Assembly (NCBI RefSeq): GCF_017654505.1
Contig: NC_054547.1
Location: 22,678,823 to 22,742,822, forward strand
DNA: 64,000 nt
Source of the DNA: Polyodon spathula
Lineage: Eukaryota; Chordata; Actinopteri; Acipenseriformes; Polyodontidae
Reading direction: 5' to 3'
Shown: piece by piece, positions 35,378 through 47,678 of the stretch
How positions within the stretch are numbered: the first letter of the stretch is position 1
Layout: every line of letters starts with the position of its first letter
Program-made: the position numbers and the translations under genes
The notes under the pieces: model-generated
The model's input: only the letters and a program-made list of their open reading frames with translations
Databases searched by the model: none
Told to the model about the DNA's origin: nothing

Positions 35378-36745
35378 TTTCCTGAAAGAGAAGACCACCA
35401 ATACATTATGTATAGGATATGCCTGCCTATTGGTTGATATTTTCTGAACTCTCTATACCAGAGCTGCCGATAGGCCCCTTCCTGGGATGACGCCCTCGGT
35501 TCCGCCTACCGAGTGGTTAAAGCCATCATTTCATGGAAGCCATAACTCTTTCTGCATCGAAGCCGTGAGGGCGACCGATGTAACCTCGCTAGTTGGTGGA
35601 CATCTTCTCTTTCAGGGAACCAGGGTTACGGTAAATAACCTAACGTTCCCTTTCAATTCGAAGATGACCACCAAAACATTACGTATGGGAAATGTATACC
35701 AGAGCCGTTGCGAGGGAGAAGGAACGGAAGCTTACAAGGGATGCATCGGAACCGCTTAACCCTAGGTTAGCGGTGCGAGCGTGCAACTTCAAGGACCCTC
35801 GTGCCTATTGAAGGCAAAGAAGGATCTACTGCATTCAAACGGTAGAACCTGGAGAATGTATGCGGTGTAGACCAGCGAGCCGCCGTACATATATTGGAAG
35901 AGGGCCCAAGATTTAGACAACCCTCTAGTGGAGTGCGCAGCTACTCTCCCAAGCATGGGTAAGCCAGTACTGTCATATGCCGCAGAGACTGTATCAACAA
36001 TCCAGTGGGACAGTTGCTTTTTTAAGAGGGGCTGTCCTAGGGTACGCAAACTGTGACAAACAAAGAGCTGATCAGAATGACGCAGAGCTCTTGTTCTATC
36101 CACGTAATATCTCAGCGCCCGCACTGGGCAGAGGAAGTTTTTTTTAACCTAGCTGCTGCACCACACAGGCAAGCGGGTATATCACGTGTTCACTACAGAT
36201 GTTCCAGCAAGGGTATTTAGTCAACAACAACAACCATGTATATATATGCCACATGGCAGCTAGTTTAGTTGCTCAACAGTGAGTGAAGGCATAAGTGAAG
36301 GCTGGAAAAAAAAACAACAACACTTACTCCTTTAAATCAATACTGTACAGGCAGTCGACACATGTACCACAGATAGGAAAGCAGCAGTCTTTGCTGAGGA
36401 AAGATAGAAAGACAAATGCCTGATCAGCAGTAACTGATTCCGTAAAAGCGGCAAGCCAGCTTTCAGCCTGAAAGGAAAGGGAACTGCAGTAGACTCAAAG
36501 CTCTTTTTCAATATATGCTCAGATAGCAACACAGAGGGTTTTACCTTACCATCTTGAGAGGGGAAAAAGAGAAATGACTTCCATGGAATGACAGCTTTAA
36601 CCCCTCGGTAGACGGGACCAAGGGCGTCATCCCAGGAAGGGGCCTATTGGTAACTTTGGTATAGAGATCAGAAAATACCTACCAATAGGCAGGCATATCC
36701 CATACGTATTGGTTGGTGGTTGTCTTCGAATTGAAAGGGAACCAG
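35378..36745 (-). mobile_element. Internally deleted DIRS-like element with inverted terminal repeats
   Basis: Arms of about 180 bp at 35378-35570 and 36560-36745 are inverted copies (ATGCCTGCCTATTGGT, ATAGGCCCCTTCCTGGGATG, CATGGAAG). Between them at 35615-35700 is a third copy of the arm's outer edge (GTTCCCTTTCAATTCGAAGA), as expected of the internal complementary region of DIRS elements. The only gene remnant is the recombinase end at 35789-36124. Gag, reverse transcriptase and RNase H are gone. Confidence 0.75.
35789..36160 (-). pseudogene. DIRS tyrosine recombinase, C-terminal part
   Basis: MRALRYYVDRTRALRHSDQ, KKQLSHWIVDTVSAAY and AHSTRGLSKSWALF match the C-terminal catalytic domain of fish DIRS recombinases; AHSTRG holds the second catalytic H-x-x-R box. 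The frame stays open to 35789 but drifts after that box, before the tyrosine. Confidence 0.78.
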
Positions 36746-39566
36746 CATACACAAGAACATCTTGTACCTAAACGGGGACTGGGATTGTTCAATACAGACA
36801 TGGCATTTTTGGAACATTGACTCAAACACAAATAGAGATGCGAGAGTATGTGCAATGCATTTAAACATGAAGAGAATTTTGAATAAGCAATATACCATGA
36901 TTAATTTAGTATAATAACTGTGCAAAAAGTGCTTGGTAAAGTTATAAACTCAAGAATACAAATTTATCCAGTAAATAATTTAGTAGTAATGTTAAAAATT
37001 ATGATACAAGGATCTTTGTTCTAAGGTAAGGTACAGGTGCATCAATATATCTTCACAAGTGAAAAGTTGGCCCTCTCGTTGCTTGCTTAGGTTAAGGTAA
37101 GACAGTGTGTAACTTCGTATGACTTTGTTTATTTAAAAACAGCAGTAGAAAAGAAGCCTGATTTAGTAATTTCACTAGGGGGGCTATAAGAGGGGATAAG
37201 GTAAAATCTGGTAAAACTCAAGCCCTCCCTTGCCACCTCCCCTCTTTAAGTGCAACAGGAAACAGCAAAGAAATATTGCAAACATAATGCAAAGATAAAG
37301 TAAACAAATAAAGAAAATGTAATTTTAAGATATTTCAAAGAACACGTGTCCCACACTGTCACTGTGCAATTACACTAACTCTGTGGGACAAACTGCTCCT
37401 TGTTATCATTGGCATATATTTAAAGAGGGAATTATTGATTTAACCATTACCTATGATATGTAGTAAGCAAGGGGTCTAAGTGGAGAAAATGGGCAACAAA
37501 TTCCTCACCCTGGATCGTTCAGGGTTTATTAATAATTATTGTTAGATTTTCAGTATATTAACATAGAAGAAATATGTTCATGTGTCCAGAACTGTTCGTT
37601 GTGTGAAGGGATATATTTGAATGGAAAAATTCTAAACTCCTTTTAAACCCCTCGTGACAGGGAGCCGAGTCGCTGGTTCCAGTGCAAGTGGATGTGCCTG
37701 TGATAAGTCAGCTACGACGTGCAGCCTAAGATACGTTGCTAAACAACCAGCTGAGTGGCAGGCTTGCTTTGAGCTAAGATGACCAGGAGGTCCTGATTGG
37801 AGGCGGGGGGTGGGGTGTGTGTGCCTGAGGATGCTGCACAGAACTCAAAAAGTGGCTACGCTACAGCTCGTGGAGGTTGCAGAATCATTTGCACACAGAC
37901 AGGCGCTGTGTGTTTGTTTATATCCAGGAGGGAAGCATCCGCTCTGCAGGAACTACTAACATGGAACCCTTTAACTGCCATATGGGGCCTGTGAAGGCGA
38001 TTGTCCAGACAGGACCATCGGAATGGCCCGGAGTTGCTGAGAGGCCAGGACTTCGGAAGCAATAGAACAGAAGTAGGTCAACTTAGGGGATGTGGATCCC
38101 AAAACAGTCCAGAGAGGCTTACGTAGAGTAGTAGGTTCCTGGAGCTGGACGTTCCTTTTAGTGGGACTAGCACTAACCACAGATGAGTGATTTGTGCAAT
38201 GCAGGACGATTATACATTGTTGTAAACTGATCTGTCTAGTTGTGTTTTATCATGGTGGGTTCAAGACAAACCCTGTAGTTTATTGTGGATGCAAAATAGA
38301 AGACCTCTGTATTTTGTAACGTGCAGACCTTTACAAACTTCCATAAACACACCATGAATACATACCCACAACAAATAATCAATGCCAGTAATGTCAGTTT
38401 GCCCATCATTTATTTGATTTCCATATAAATTGGGACCTGTCTTATTTGCATGATAACTGTTTTAATTTAAAAAGCAACAAGGCTTGGGAACTGCAGCTTA
38501 AATCACAAGATGACTACATAATTATTCTTTAGACATCCTGTTTTTCCCTCTAACTTCTTCAAATAAATGAGCTTCAGACGGTGCCAGCTGGGTTTATTTA
38601 TGCCTACTACCATAATTCCTTAATGTTGAACCTGGCCATGTTTAAATTAAATCGGTAAACTGGCAGCTCATTTAGAAACATTTCCCTCGCAGGCTTTTGC
38701 CCTGGCTGGATTTTCCCTATACTGAGCAGGAGCTGTTGGGTATTAAAACATACAATCCATGAGGTGGTACAAAACTGAAAAGCCAGAGCACTTGTTATGT
38801 TTTTTATCACTTTTTCTGCAGTGATTTAGAGGACAGATCTCAAACCCCAATGCACAAGCGTGGACATTTTGAAAAGAGCTTTGAAACAGCCTTTAACGTT
38901 CTACGTGTAAATAGTTGTCAGGATGTTAAAAAAAAAAAAAAAAAAATTACAGGTAGGTTACTTAAACAGTTGTAGCAACACATGGGGACGTATAAAGCTA
39001 TATTTTTTGGAACCCTGCTATTTAGTCTTTAAGTGGAATAATGGAAACTAGGACTAGTTTCGAATGTGTCTTTGCTTACATTCCAATCCAGTTGTGTACT
39101 GCTAAAGTTCAGGACTGGGTATGTGATTTATACAACTTTAAAATGCCTGAAAAAAATTCAGATTTTATTGTTGTTTTGATTTGGACCCCGATTTCCTTGA
39201 GAACAAGTTTTGTAAAGAAATGTCAGTTACCGATGTGACAGCTACCATCTGACTTATCTGAACAGCATGCATTCCCTTCTTTTCATTAACACTGGTAATA
39301 GTAGGAAACGAAAGAGACCTGTCTGTTAGTGCCACTTATTTTTGGAGCCCTCCCAAATGTAAATAAAACTAAACACCCTGGTTCGAACAGCTGAGTGTAA
39401 AGTGTATTAACTTGTATCCACATTGTGCTGTTTGGGAACTACAGATGTATTTCGAGTTGCCATATGCTCACGCAAAAATACATGCTCTATCTTTGCATAG
39501 AAAAGTGGTGGTTTTGAAAGCGTTGGATAATGCACTATTGCACAACAAAATTCAGAAAAAAGAGAT
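36746..39566. other. No gene seen
   Basis: 37640-38180 is richer in GC than its surroundings and has two short frames (37797-37994, 37877-38065) without domains; a distant regulatory or transcribed function cannot be judged. A tract at 38930-38946. Confidence 0.4.
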
Positions 39567-40175
39567 TGTGGTGACGATTTCTGTCCCTTTATGTTTATTA
39601 AGTGTTTTATGTTGTTTGTAGTATGTTAATCTTGGTGTTTATGTATAAAATACATGGGATATAAATATGGGTTACAAACACAAGTGTTTAAAATGTATAT
39701 TTGTATTTAGGCATGAGGATTGCACAGCACTTCACGTGCAGGTAAAACAATATGTGATCACAGGGATTTGCACTTTTATTAATTCACGTGCTGTTGTACC
39801 AAGACTCCAATTGAATGATTGATTAGCAATCGAGTCTCAGTACAGCTGCATAAAAGCTGCAGGTTTTCACACACTCGGGGTTGTGTGTTCGTGAGTGGAG
39901 AATGGGAGAGAGGAGAGTATATTAACAATTGCTATTTCATGCTGGAAGCTCTAGCACAGTACATGTTGGTTTCGTCCATGTTTGTTTTGTCTGTATGTTT
40001 GTTTGGCCAACACACCCTTTGTTTTGTGTGTCTTTTGTTTTGTTTAAATCTTTTGTTTATTTGTTATTTAATAAAACTCTGGATGCCATTGCATCACAGA
40101 TTCACCGCCCTACCTTTGTTTTTCTTCGTCCTTCTTCTGGTCTGACGTCACCCCTGCAAAGCCATCCCGTGGTTC
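39567..40175 (+). repeat. 5' LTR of element B, family 2
   Basis: Starts TGTGGTGACG, has TGCATAAAAGCTGCA (promoter region), TTAATAAAACTCTGG (poly(A) signal, near 40070) and GGTCTGACGTCACCCC. The final bases are changed from the TTCACA seen in copy E. Confidence 0.82.
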
Positions 40176-40210
40176 AGAAATGGGACATCACAAGTGGTTC
40201 GGAAATGGGA
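40168..40210 (+). promoter_or_regulatory. Duplicated primer-site-like sequence, element B
   Basis: TGGTTCAGAAATGGGACA and TGGTTCGGAAATGGGACA stand 25 bp apart directly after the LTR. The position is that of a primer-binding site. It differs from the tRNA-Leu site of element A and the donor tRNA is unclear. Confidence 0.45.
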
Positions 40211-40290
40211 CAACAGCGCCGCCAAGCGTCAGACCAGGAGTGTATTTTTTGCTTGTGTTTGAGGGGAAAAAATAAATAAAAATCAAAGAA

Positions 40291-40745
40291 ATGGGGAGAA
40301 GTGGCAGGAGAAAGCAGCAGCAACAGCAGCAGCAGGAGGTGCAGCAACAGCAGCGCAGGACCCGTCGCATCTCTACCACGCCGGATGTTTGCCTCGCCTG
40401 TCTGGATGAGGAAGGGTGGTGCTTCCTGCGTGGCGAGGTCAGGTACCGCCCACTCAGTCAGAGCCACGCATGGCAGGAGTTGGAGGAGCCTGAGCATCCA
40501 GTGTCAGGGGGAGAGGTCCCACTGGCTCAGAAGCAGACAAATTCCCTGTCTTCTGAGGGAATCTGGGGATGGCTGGTAGAGCCTGGGAGGAATGCTGAAG
40601 AGGCCCTCCCTGATGTGATCAACCTTGTGTGGGCCAGAGATGGAGAGCAATGGGAAGCCTGGGAAAAGCAACACTGCCCAGTGTCCCTCCCAGACATTGC
40701 AGACATGGTAATCCGCTACCTGGCTGCAGATATGGCAGATCTCCA
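40291..40745 (+). CDS. Gag-like protein of element B
   Basis: Starts MGRSGRRKQQQ, a basic glutamine-rich N-terminus as in element A. Only one CLAC half-knuckle remains of the two knuckles seen there. The domain with WGWLVEPG, LPDVIN, ARDGEQWEAW and YLAADMAD (residues about 93-150) matches element A. Beyond 40745 this frame turns into arginine/cysteine/histidine-rich repeat; the conserved PMPAGEEPSLPS-type repeat is in the +2 frame (40629-41231), so a frameshift, natural or mutational, joins the two. Confidence 0.65.
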
Positions 40746-42193
40746 GCTCCATCGGGAAAAGCCCTGCCGCTGCCATCTCCAATGCCAGCGGGAGAGGAGC
40801 CATCGCTGCCATCTCCAATGCCAGCGGGAGAGGAGCCATCGCTGCCGTCTCCAGCGCCAGCAGGAGAGGAGCCATCGCTGCCGTCTCCAGCGCCAGCAGG
40901 AGAGGAGCCATTGCTGCCGTCTCCAGCGCCAGAGGGAGAATGCCTACTGGTTTTGCATCCACAGCCTGGGGGGCAGGAGCACGAACGTCCACAGCCCAAG
41001 CGGGAAAATGCAGAGTGTCCGCAGCCCAAGAAAGGGGGAGCCCCCAGGTCCACAGCCCAGGATGAGAACAGAGGTGCCTGCTGTTCCCACCTCCGCCAGC
41101 AGAGGGTGAATGCCTGCTGGTTCCACCTCCACCACTGTGGGAGGACTACATGCCATTCCCACCACCACCAGCAGAGAGAGAATACTTGCTGGTTTCACCA
41201 CCACCCTCACGAGGTGAGGAGCAGGAGCTGACTCTGCCTCCAACCCTACCACACAGGGAAGAGAACCAGGAGCTGCCGCCACAGAGCCAGCAATACCCCC
41301 TGAGCACTATCTTCCCTGCACAGCCGAGCACTGACACAGGCACCACTTTCCATGGATTAGAGAGAGAGCCACACCAGTCCCCCCGCAAGTGAGGGTGAGC
41401 TGCACCAGTCTCCTGCAACAGGGGGAGACTAAACGCCACTCCCACCTCTGTCGCCAGGAGACTACACGCCGCTCCCGCCTCCATTGCCAGTAGACTACAC
41501 ACTGCCTCTGCCTCCGCCACCTCCACCGCCAGGAGTAGAGCAGCAGGAGCTGCCTCTGCTTCCGCCACCACCATGGGAGAACAAATTGCAGCTCCCACCT
41601 CCACCAGCAGAAGGTGAATTCCTGCTGGTTCCGCCTCCACCGCAATGGGAGGACTACTTGCAGCTCCCACCTCCACCAGCAGAGGGTGAATTCCTGCTGG
41701 TTCTGCCTCCACCGCAATGGGATGACTGCTTGCAGCTCCCCCATCGCCTGGGGTTGCCCGCTGCTCCGCATCACCGGTTACAGGGTACGAGGGAGAAGTT
41801 GGGCTCCCGCTGCAATCTCTATGGCCATGGGCTCCCCTCCCGAGTTTGCCTCCCGAGGGTCCGTTGCTGCCGTTGCTTCCCGAGGGTCCGCTGCTGCGGT
41901 CGTCGCCTCCCAAGGTTCAGCTGCTGCTGCCGTCGCCTTCCGAGCGTCCGCTGCTGCTACTGTCACCTTGGATTGGCGGAACTACTTTGCCGGAGGTTAG
42001 TGTCAGCCCTGCATTTCCGCAGGAAAACAAGCCCAACAAGAGGGAGCTGCCGGCTATGAAGAAGGGGGGGTGGGTCAGGAGACCACCTCCCCCCGCAGCA
42101 CTTTCGCTGCAGGGAATTCGGTGGTCAAAGCCTCACAAGGGGGAGCTGCCAGCTACAAAGAAAGGGGAGAAGATAAGGAGACCACCCCCATAG
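40746..42193 (+). CDS. Proline-rich repeat region of element B
   Basis: Three repeat types in order. Near 40760-40930: about five copies of a 30-bp unit coding PSPMPAGEEPSL. At 41484-41760: PPPPAEGEFLLVPPPPQW units. At 41846-42193: PEGPLL units, then two copies of KGELPAMKKGG-RRPP-AALSLQ. The last two types recur in element C. Frames change between blocks, so the region is either decayed or read by several frames. No enzyme motif is present. Confidence 0.45.
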
Positions 42194-42374
42194 ACAGCCA
42201 GTGGTGGCCAGGAGTGCCTTGGCCGGAGGAGCCGGCCTGGGTACAGTCGGCCTGGCCGCTACAGCTGTTGGGGTGGGAGGAGGACCTCCCACTGCGGCCA
42301 CCACCTTTGGCCTGTTGTTGCCCCTGTTCCTGGGCTGGGACTATAAACCGGGACTTTGGGACTGACAAAAAGCC

Positions 42375-43600
42375 TAAAATGTTATATAATCAGTGATAAA
42401 ATTATTGTAAAAAGCCATTTTATAAAAATGGGTTTTTAATACTGTGTTAAAAATAGAAAGATGCCCTGCTTTTTTTGACTGAAGACATTAGAGCATTCCA
42501 CAGTATTGGGCTTTACAAGAGAAGGTTCTTCCTCCATCACAATGTGTATTCACTCTTGGAACAATCAACAGCCACACATCGATCTTGACTTAGATTGTCA
42601 ATCCATTGAGGGATTTATAAGTTAAAAGTTAAAACTTATAGTCAATTCTAAAATGCACAGGAAGCCAGTGCAAAGAGGCTTGAACTAGCTGTAAACAAGA
42701 CACCACATTTTTAGGAATACCAGAAAACAGCATTACAATAATCCATTCTGGATGAAACAAAGGCATGCATTAGCTTTTCAGTCAGGTACTGAGAGAATGG
42801 GTCTAAGTTTGGCTATATTCCTCAAATGATAAAAATAAACTTCAGTATTTATTTATTTATTTATTTTTTTAATATGAGACTCAAATGATAAATTTGGATC
42901 AAAAGTGTCCCCCAAATTCTTAATTTCCAGTTTTAGATTTGATGAAAAACTGCTGAACCCTAACTCATCTTAGTCAATATTTTTTATTTGGTTCAGCACT
43001 TTTATGTCATCAAGACATGTAACTACTAGAGCCCCAATAGCGGGGTTGCCTGGATATACAAAGTACAGTTGTGTGTATTCGACGCAACAATGGTAGTTAA
43101 CTCCATGTCTGTGAATAATGTCACCTAATGGTAACATATATAAAGAAAATAACAAGGGGCCTAAAATAGAACCCTGAGGAACACCGCAGATAACTTCCGA
43201 TAATACCAATTATTCTCCCCAGTGGTATTACCTAAACCATGAAAGGACAACACCTGAGAGACCTACCAAGCTTCCAAGATGATTCAATAAAATGGAGTGG
43301 TCAACATTATGAAATACAGCACTTAGATAGCCAGAGTCAGAGCTTATCAACAGATCATTTAATACTCTAACTAGGGCTGTGTTATGTACAGCTCAAAATC
43401 TAGACTGGAAAGGAAAATGATTCATTTATAATTTATTTTATGTGTGTATTGAGAACACAAAGTACTTCTATTAATAATGTAGTAGGGATGGGATCAAGAG
43501 AACATGTCGTGGGTCTCATATGCAGAACTAGCACCGTCAGGTCCTCTAAGGTAATCATTGAAAAAGACTCAATCATAATCTAAAATTTTAACCGGTCTAG
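42375..43600 (-). mobile_element. L2-type LINE fragment
   Basis: Minus sense: LDPIPTTLL near 43500, [22 protein letters not shown] at 43190-43125, then [17 protein letters not shown], where the catalytic YADDTQLY has decayed, and CLDDIKVL. The remainder to 42375 matches the coding tail and 3' UTR of the L2 at 18409-19648. Many stops. Confidence 0.88.
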
Positions 43601-43714
43601 ATGAATTGGTTAAGCAAGGTTCATCCATAATAGGATGAGTCTGTATGATTTTATTTCTAATATCTATAATTTTGAAAAAACATTAAAGCAGCAGGCAGAG
43701 GCAAAAGGAGGCAG

Positions 43715-43895
43715 TTTAAGCTAGGGTTGACCATGCTCCGACTCCAGAGCCCTGGAGCCATCTCAGGAGCCTGGAGCCAGAGCGGAGGTTGACAATCTTC
43801 TGAGCTGAGGAAGCCATAGCTGAAGCGGAGCTGGAGCTGGGTCATTGGAGCACTCCGGAGCATGGAACCGAAGCTGAGGTTCTGGAGCAGATCCA
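43715..43895. repeat. GGAGC-rich degenerate minisatellite
   Basis: Irregular reiteration of (C)TGGAGC/CCGGAGC/GAGCTG motifs. The open frame across it (43657-43896, minus) is a by-product. Confidence 0.6.
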
Positions 43896-43899
43896 CTGT

Positions 43900-44699
43900 A
43901 ATATTTAATACTTGTAAGACAGTGTGGTAACCTCATTTAATTTTCTCTTATTTTGTACTTTCTCTCAGTCTTTGCAATACTGTCATTTTGGTAGACGAGC
44001 CGTCATTTTGCATTGCAGTTACACCCACTTTCTGAGAACAAAAGCAGGATCGGGTTTGATCATCAATGTGTCGGTCCCACTATTAAGTCACCAATCTCTG
44101 AGACAAACATGACTCAATTTACAACTTATCAATAGGACTTTCATGGGGTAAAATAGCTTTCTCTTGCAAATTAGTCTTCAGGAGCTATGAACTGTTGTAT
44201 AAACTGTATAATGTAAAATGTGTATGTGCATATTTTTAAAATAAATAAAATATGTGCATATTTTTCTTCATGGTAAATCAAGATAATTAATTTGCAAATC
44301 CTGCAAATGACTCAAATTACTCATTTCATATTTGCTTTTGTAACAGAGTGAAATGTTCCAGACAGTAAGAGAATACAATTGTCTACTAACCTATCCACCG
44401 AGAACACCCAGTCTGTGCTGTAGTTAGGAAGGTATTAACTTGAGCACACAAGATAGTATCTGGCGAGCATGAGATAGTATTTTTTATCATCCTGTCCCTT
44501 TAGGAGTTACATACAGTTCAAACATTTCAATGAACAAAATAAATAAGTATATAAAATACCTAATACATTTAATAAATACCATGATGGCGTCTGAAAGGCA
44601 GGATCACAAAAATAAGGACGTTATAATCCCGCCCATCTAGAACCGCCAAAGCAGCCTTTTACATGTTTTTATTTTGAATATAACACACACACACACACA
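43900..44699. other. No gene seen
   Basis: AT-rich, with CTAGAACCGCCAAAGCAGCC at 44638 that faintly recalls the piggyBac-like terminus. Confidence 0.45.
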
Positions 44700-45060
44700 G
44701 TGAAGTAGCAGGGAGAGGGACAGATTCCTCCCTGTCTAAAACAGGTGGAAACGTACGTTTTGTTTGAAGTTAGTTCTGGTGATTTGTTAATTGGTAATTG
44801 TTTAATTGTTAATTAGCCCCTGCACCTGGCTATCATTGTAAATTAGAGCCAGGTGCTGGGTATTTAAAGAAAGCAGCCAGTCTGTTCAGGACTGCTGCTG
44901 GTGTGTGAGGATCCCGGTTGATGGTGATTCCAACCGAAACAAAAAGGTTGTGTGAAAAGCGCTTGAAAAAGCAATTTCTGTGACCTGGGTCTTGAAATAA
45001 AGGGGCAAAGAACCTTTAATTACAGAATTCATCACTACATAAATATAGAACCTTTATTAC
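44700..45060 (+). repeat. LTR-like unit, family 4, copy 2
   Basis: Same tracts as 9148-9631 (see there), 120 bp shorter in the second half, followed by an AT-rich join to a TA microsatellite. Confidence 0.5.
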
Positions 45061-45063
45061 AGA

Positions 45064-45067
<4 letters not shown>

Positions 45068-45100
<33 letters not shown>
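45068..45100. repeat. (TA)n microsatellite
   Basis: TA repeats directly followed by a Tc1 terminal repeat. Confidence 0.95.
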
Positions 45101-45105
<5 letters not shown>

Positions 45106-45600
45106 GTGCAAAAGTTTTAGGCAGGTGTGAAAAAATGCTGTAAAGTAACAATGCTTTCAAAAATAGATTATATTTATCAATTAACTAAATGCAAAGTGAA
45201 TGAACAGAAGAAAAATCTAAATCAAATCCATATTTGGTGTGACAACCCTTTGCCTTCAAAACTGCATCAATCCTTCTAGGTACACTTGCACAAAGTCAGG
45301 GATTTTGTAGGCATATAGTCAGGTGTATGATTAAACAATTATACCAAACAGGTGCTAATGATCATCAATTCAACATGTAGGTTGAAACACAATCATTAAT
45401 TGAAACAAACAGCTGTGTAGGAGGAATAAAACTAGGTGTGGAACAGCCAAACTCAGCTAACAAGGTGAGGTTGCTGAAGACAGTTTACTGTCAAAAGTCA
45501 TACACCATGGCAAGACTGAGCACAGCAACAAGATACAAGGTAGTTGTACTGCATCGGCAAGGTCTAGGAACGTGGCATGCAGATATAGCTGCCAGATACA
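45099..45600 (+). mobile_element. Tc1-like transposon, 5' part only
   Basis: Starts TAGTACTGTGCAAAAGTTTT, a fish Tc1 family terminus distinct from the other two here. The transposase start follows at 45507 (MARLSTATRYKVVVLHRQGLG). It breaks off at about 45600 where DIRS sequence begins. Confidence 0.78.
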
Positions 45601-47510
45601 CTTTCAGCAGAGAGGGGGATCTGCCCGTCTCTAGCAGAAACTGTAAAATAATTTCTATGGGGTAGTAGATGAGGTCTTGACCTCTGGCCATATACCACTT
45701 TTGAAAATACCTCCACTTATAAGCATATAGTGCTGTTGTGGAAGAAGCCCTTGCGGTCCCTTTCAGGGGCCAGACCCACAGTTGGGAGCCACCAGGAAAA
45801 CTGTCACTTTGTCTCTTCTGACCTTCTTGAGGAAGGCAGGAAGCAGCGGTATCGGTGGGAAAGCATACAATAAAACTATGGCCATTCATTGGCTACGGCA
45901 TTGACGCCTAGTGGACATCCGCAACGGTGGAGGGAGAACCACAGGGGGCAATGAGTAGTCGCTGCCAAGGCAAAGAGATTCTCCGAGTCGCCAAAAGGCA
46001 TCTAGCCTTAACCGTGTGTAGTCAACACAATCTGGGGTCATGCATAGCGTACTCCAGGGTGGATACACATCCTTGAGTGGCTACGGTAGGCAATCAGGAG
46101 AGCAGTACAGAGAAGCGCATAGTGTTGGTGCAGCGCGGTTATAACCTGGTTCTGGACCGTGGGCAGTCACACAACAGGGCAGCACGTAGCGTATACCGGA
46201 GTAGAGCACAGGATCAAGGAGCTGTGGCGTGTCAGGCAAGAAGAAACGGTGTACTGCTTCTTTTTTTTTTTTTTAGGAAGAAATGCAGGCTCACATACAC
46301 AGCAGTTAAGCTATGGGGGAAAAACAGTCCACACGCCAAGCGAGTGAGCTGTAAAAAAGCATTATTATTGTTATTATGAAGTGCGCCGAGTAGGCGGGCT
46401 GAAACAAGCCAGCGGATTCAGCTCAACAGAAGGGCACAGCAGAGCTGGGTCCCGTTGAAGGAATAAGGCTTTTTCGTGGCAGTAAAAGAAAAAAACACAT
46501 GCTCACACACAACTGCAAGGTGTGAGGGTAAAAAAACAGTCACAATGGCAACACGGGTAACTGAATTTTTTTTTTTTTTTTTTTTTTTTTTTATCAAGTG
46601 CCAAGTAAGCTGGGTGAAACAGGCCAGCGGATTCAACTCAATAGAGGGGCTCAGCAGAGCTTGGTCCAGGTGGAGGAATCATGCTTATCTCTCTTTTTTT
46701 TTTTTTAAGTAAAGAAAAAAACACATACATGCAAAACCTCAAGATGTGAGGGTAAATAGAACGGTCAACATGGTAACGTAGGTGAACTGGATTTTTAAGC
46801 ACACCGAGAGGGCAGGCCGAGACAACCCAGTGGAGTCAACTCCACTTTTTTTTCGCTGCAATAGCCTAGGAAAAAACACAAAACAGCAAGCACTGCAAGG
46901 TTAGAAAAGCAGACTACAATCGCAAATTGATGTAGGTTATTGAAAAGAAAAATATTAAACACAGTTGAGCAGCGATTATATCTGAGTTCACACAAGTGGA
47001 GTTTCTGATTTCAGGGAAGTGGCAGCTGGCTTCCAGCAATAAAAATTTGAAGGAGAACACCAGAAAACACAACAAGGGTGTCTAGCCTGGACTGCATGCA
47101 GTCACACAACTGGGGCATCACATAGCCTACAGTGGGGTGGAATACTGTCTACAGGCAGAATGTATCGGGGCACCGAAGGTACTGAGGCCACCAATGCAGG
47201 GGAGTTCTTGATCATCGGCACCGTGCTCACCGAGCACAGCGAGCACTGAGGCGCTATGTGCACCGAGGCACCGTGCACACCAAGAATACCATATGCACCG
47301 AGGCGCTGTGCACACAGAGGCACACCAAGTGCACCACATGCACCGAGGCCCCAAAGTACCGTGCATCGAGTACTTTGTACCTTGAGTGCACTGAGCAGTG
47401 CGTGATCCGAGGCATTATGAGCACTGCCGCACCGAGCGCAGCTCAGCAGTCAATATATAAAATAACTAAGGAGATGGTAATTAGAATGCTACAGCATTTG
47501 AGGTGAATCC
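45600..47510 (-). mobile_element. DIRS-like element, internal part
   Basis: Minus sense. 45889-45600 encodes the recombinase N-terminus (YAYKWRYFQKWYMARGQDL, LLKVYLAAISACH). Upstream, 46068-45830 gives the preceding polyprotein segment (LYAFPPIPLLPAFLKKVRRD). Beyond 46240 come tandem repeats and then a Gag-like region (47030-47460) with many CACCGAGGC-type repeats. No terminal repeats found, so borders are approximate. Confidence 0.65.
46260..47000. repeat. Tandem repeats of about 200 bp in the DIRS element
   Basis: Three to four degenerate copies, each with an AAGTGC(C)-GAG/AAGT-GGC(T)G, AACA(A)GCCAGCGGATTCA, TGTGAGGGTAAA-ACAGTCA and a T-rich stretch (46259, 46568, 46691). One more related copy is at 56330-56560. 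Confidence 0.6.
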
Positions 47511-47540
47511 AGAAATAAAGTAACGTCAGGGAGCTTAATG

Positions 47541-47541
<1 letters not shown>

Positions 47542-47570
<29 letters not shown>
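47542..47570. repeat. A tract
   Basis: About 29 A; nothing else seen to 47678. Confidence 0.9.
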
Positions 47571-47573
<3 letters not shown>

Positions 47574-47678
47574 CTGTAAAGATCTTTTACATACTTGGGT
47601 AAATTAACTTCGACATCACTTCTTGTAATATTAATAATAAATGTATTTAGCAGAGACCATGTATTAATGTTTTGTCCT

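Larger units (their letters stand above)
39567..42370 (+). mobile_element. Non-autonomous LTR retrotransposon, element B
   Basis: A family-2 LTR (39567-40175), a leader with the TGGGA...AGCGCC tract seen also in element A, a Gag-like gene and a long proline-rich repeat region. The interior ends near 42370 with GGGACTATAAACCGGGACTT; no 3' LTR follows and an L2 LINE starts. No pol genes. The interior end matches element C (54836-54900). Confidence 0.82.

Noticed and set aside
35487..35759. 90-codon plus ORF as a gene
   Set aside because: Lies in the DIRS terminal and internal repeats; antisense to recombinase remnant.
37640..38180. GC-richer region as a CpG island or host exon
   Set aside because: CpG is not dense, no clear splice sites or domain; left as unassigned.
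46260..47000. Possible CRISPR-like regular repeats
   Set aside because: Units are about 200 bp, degenerate, inside a DIRS element in vertebrate DNA; no short identical repeats with unique spacers.
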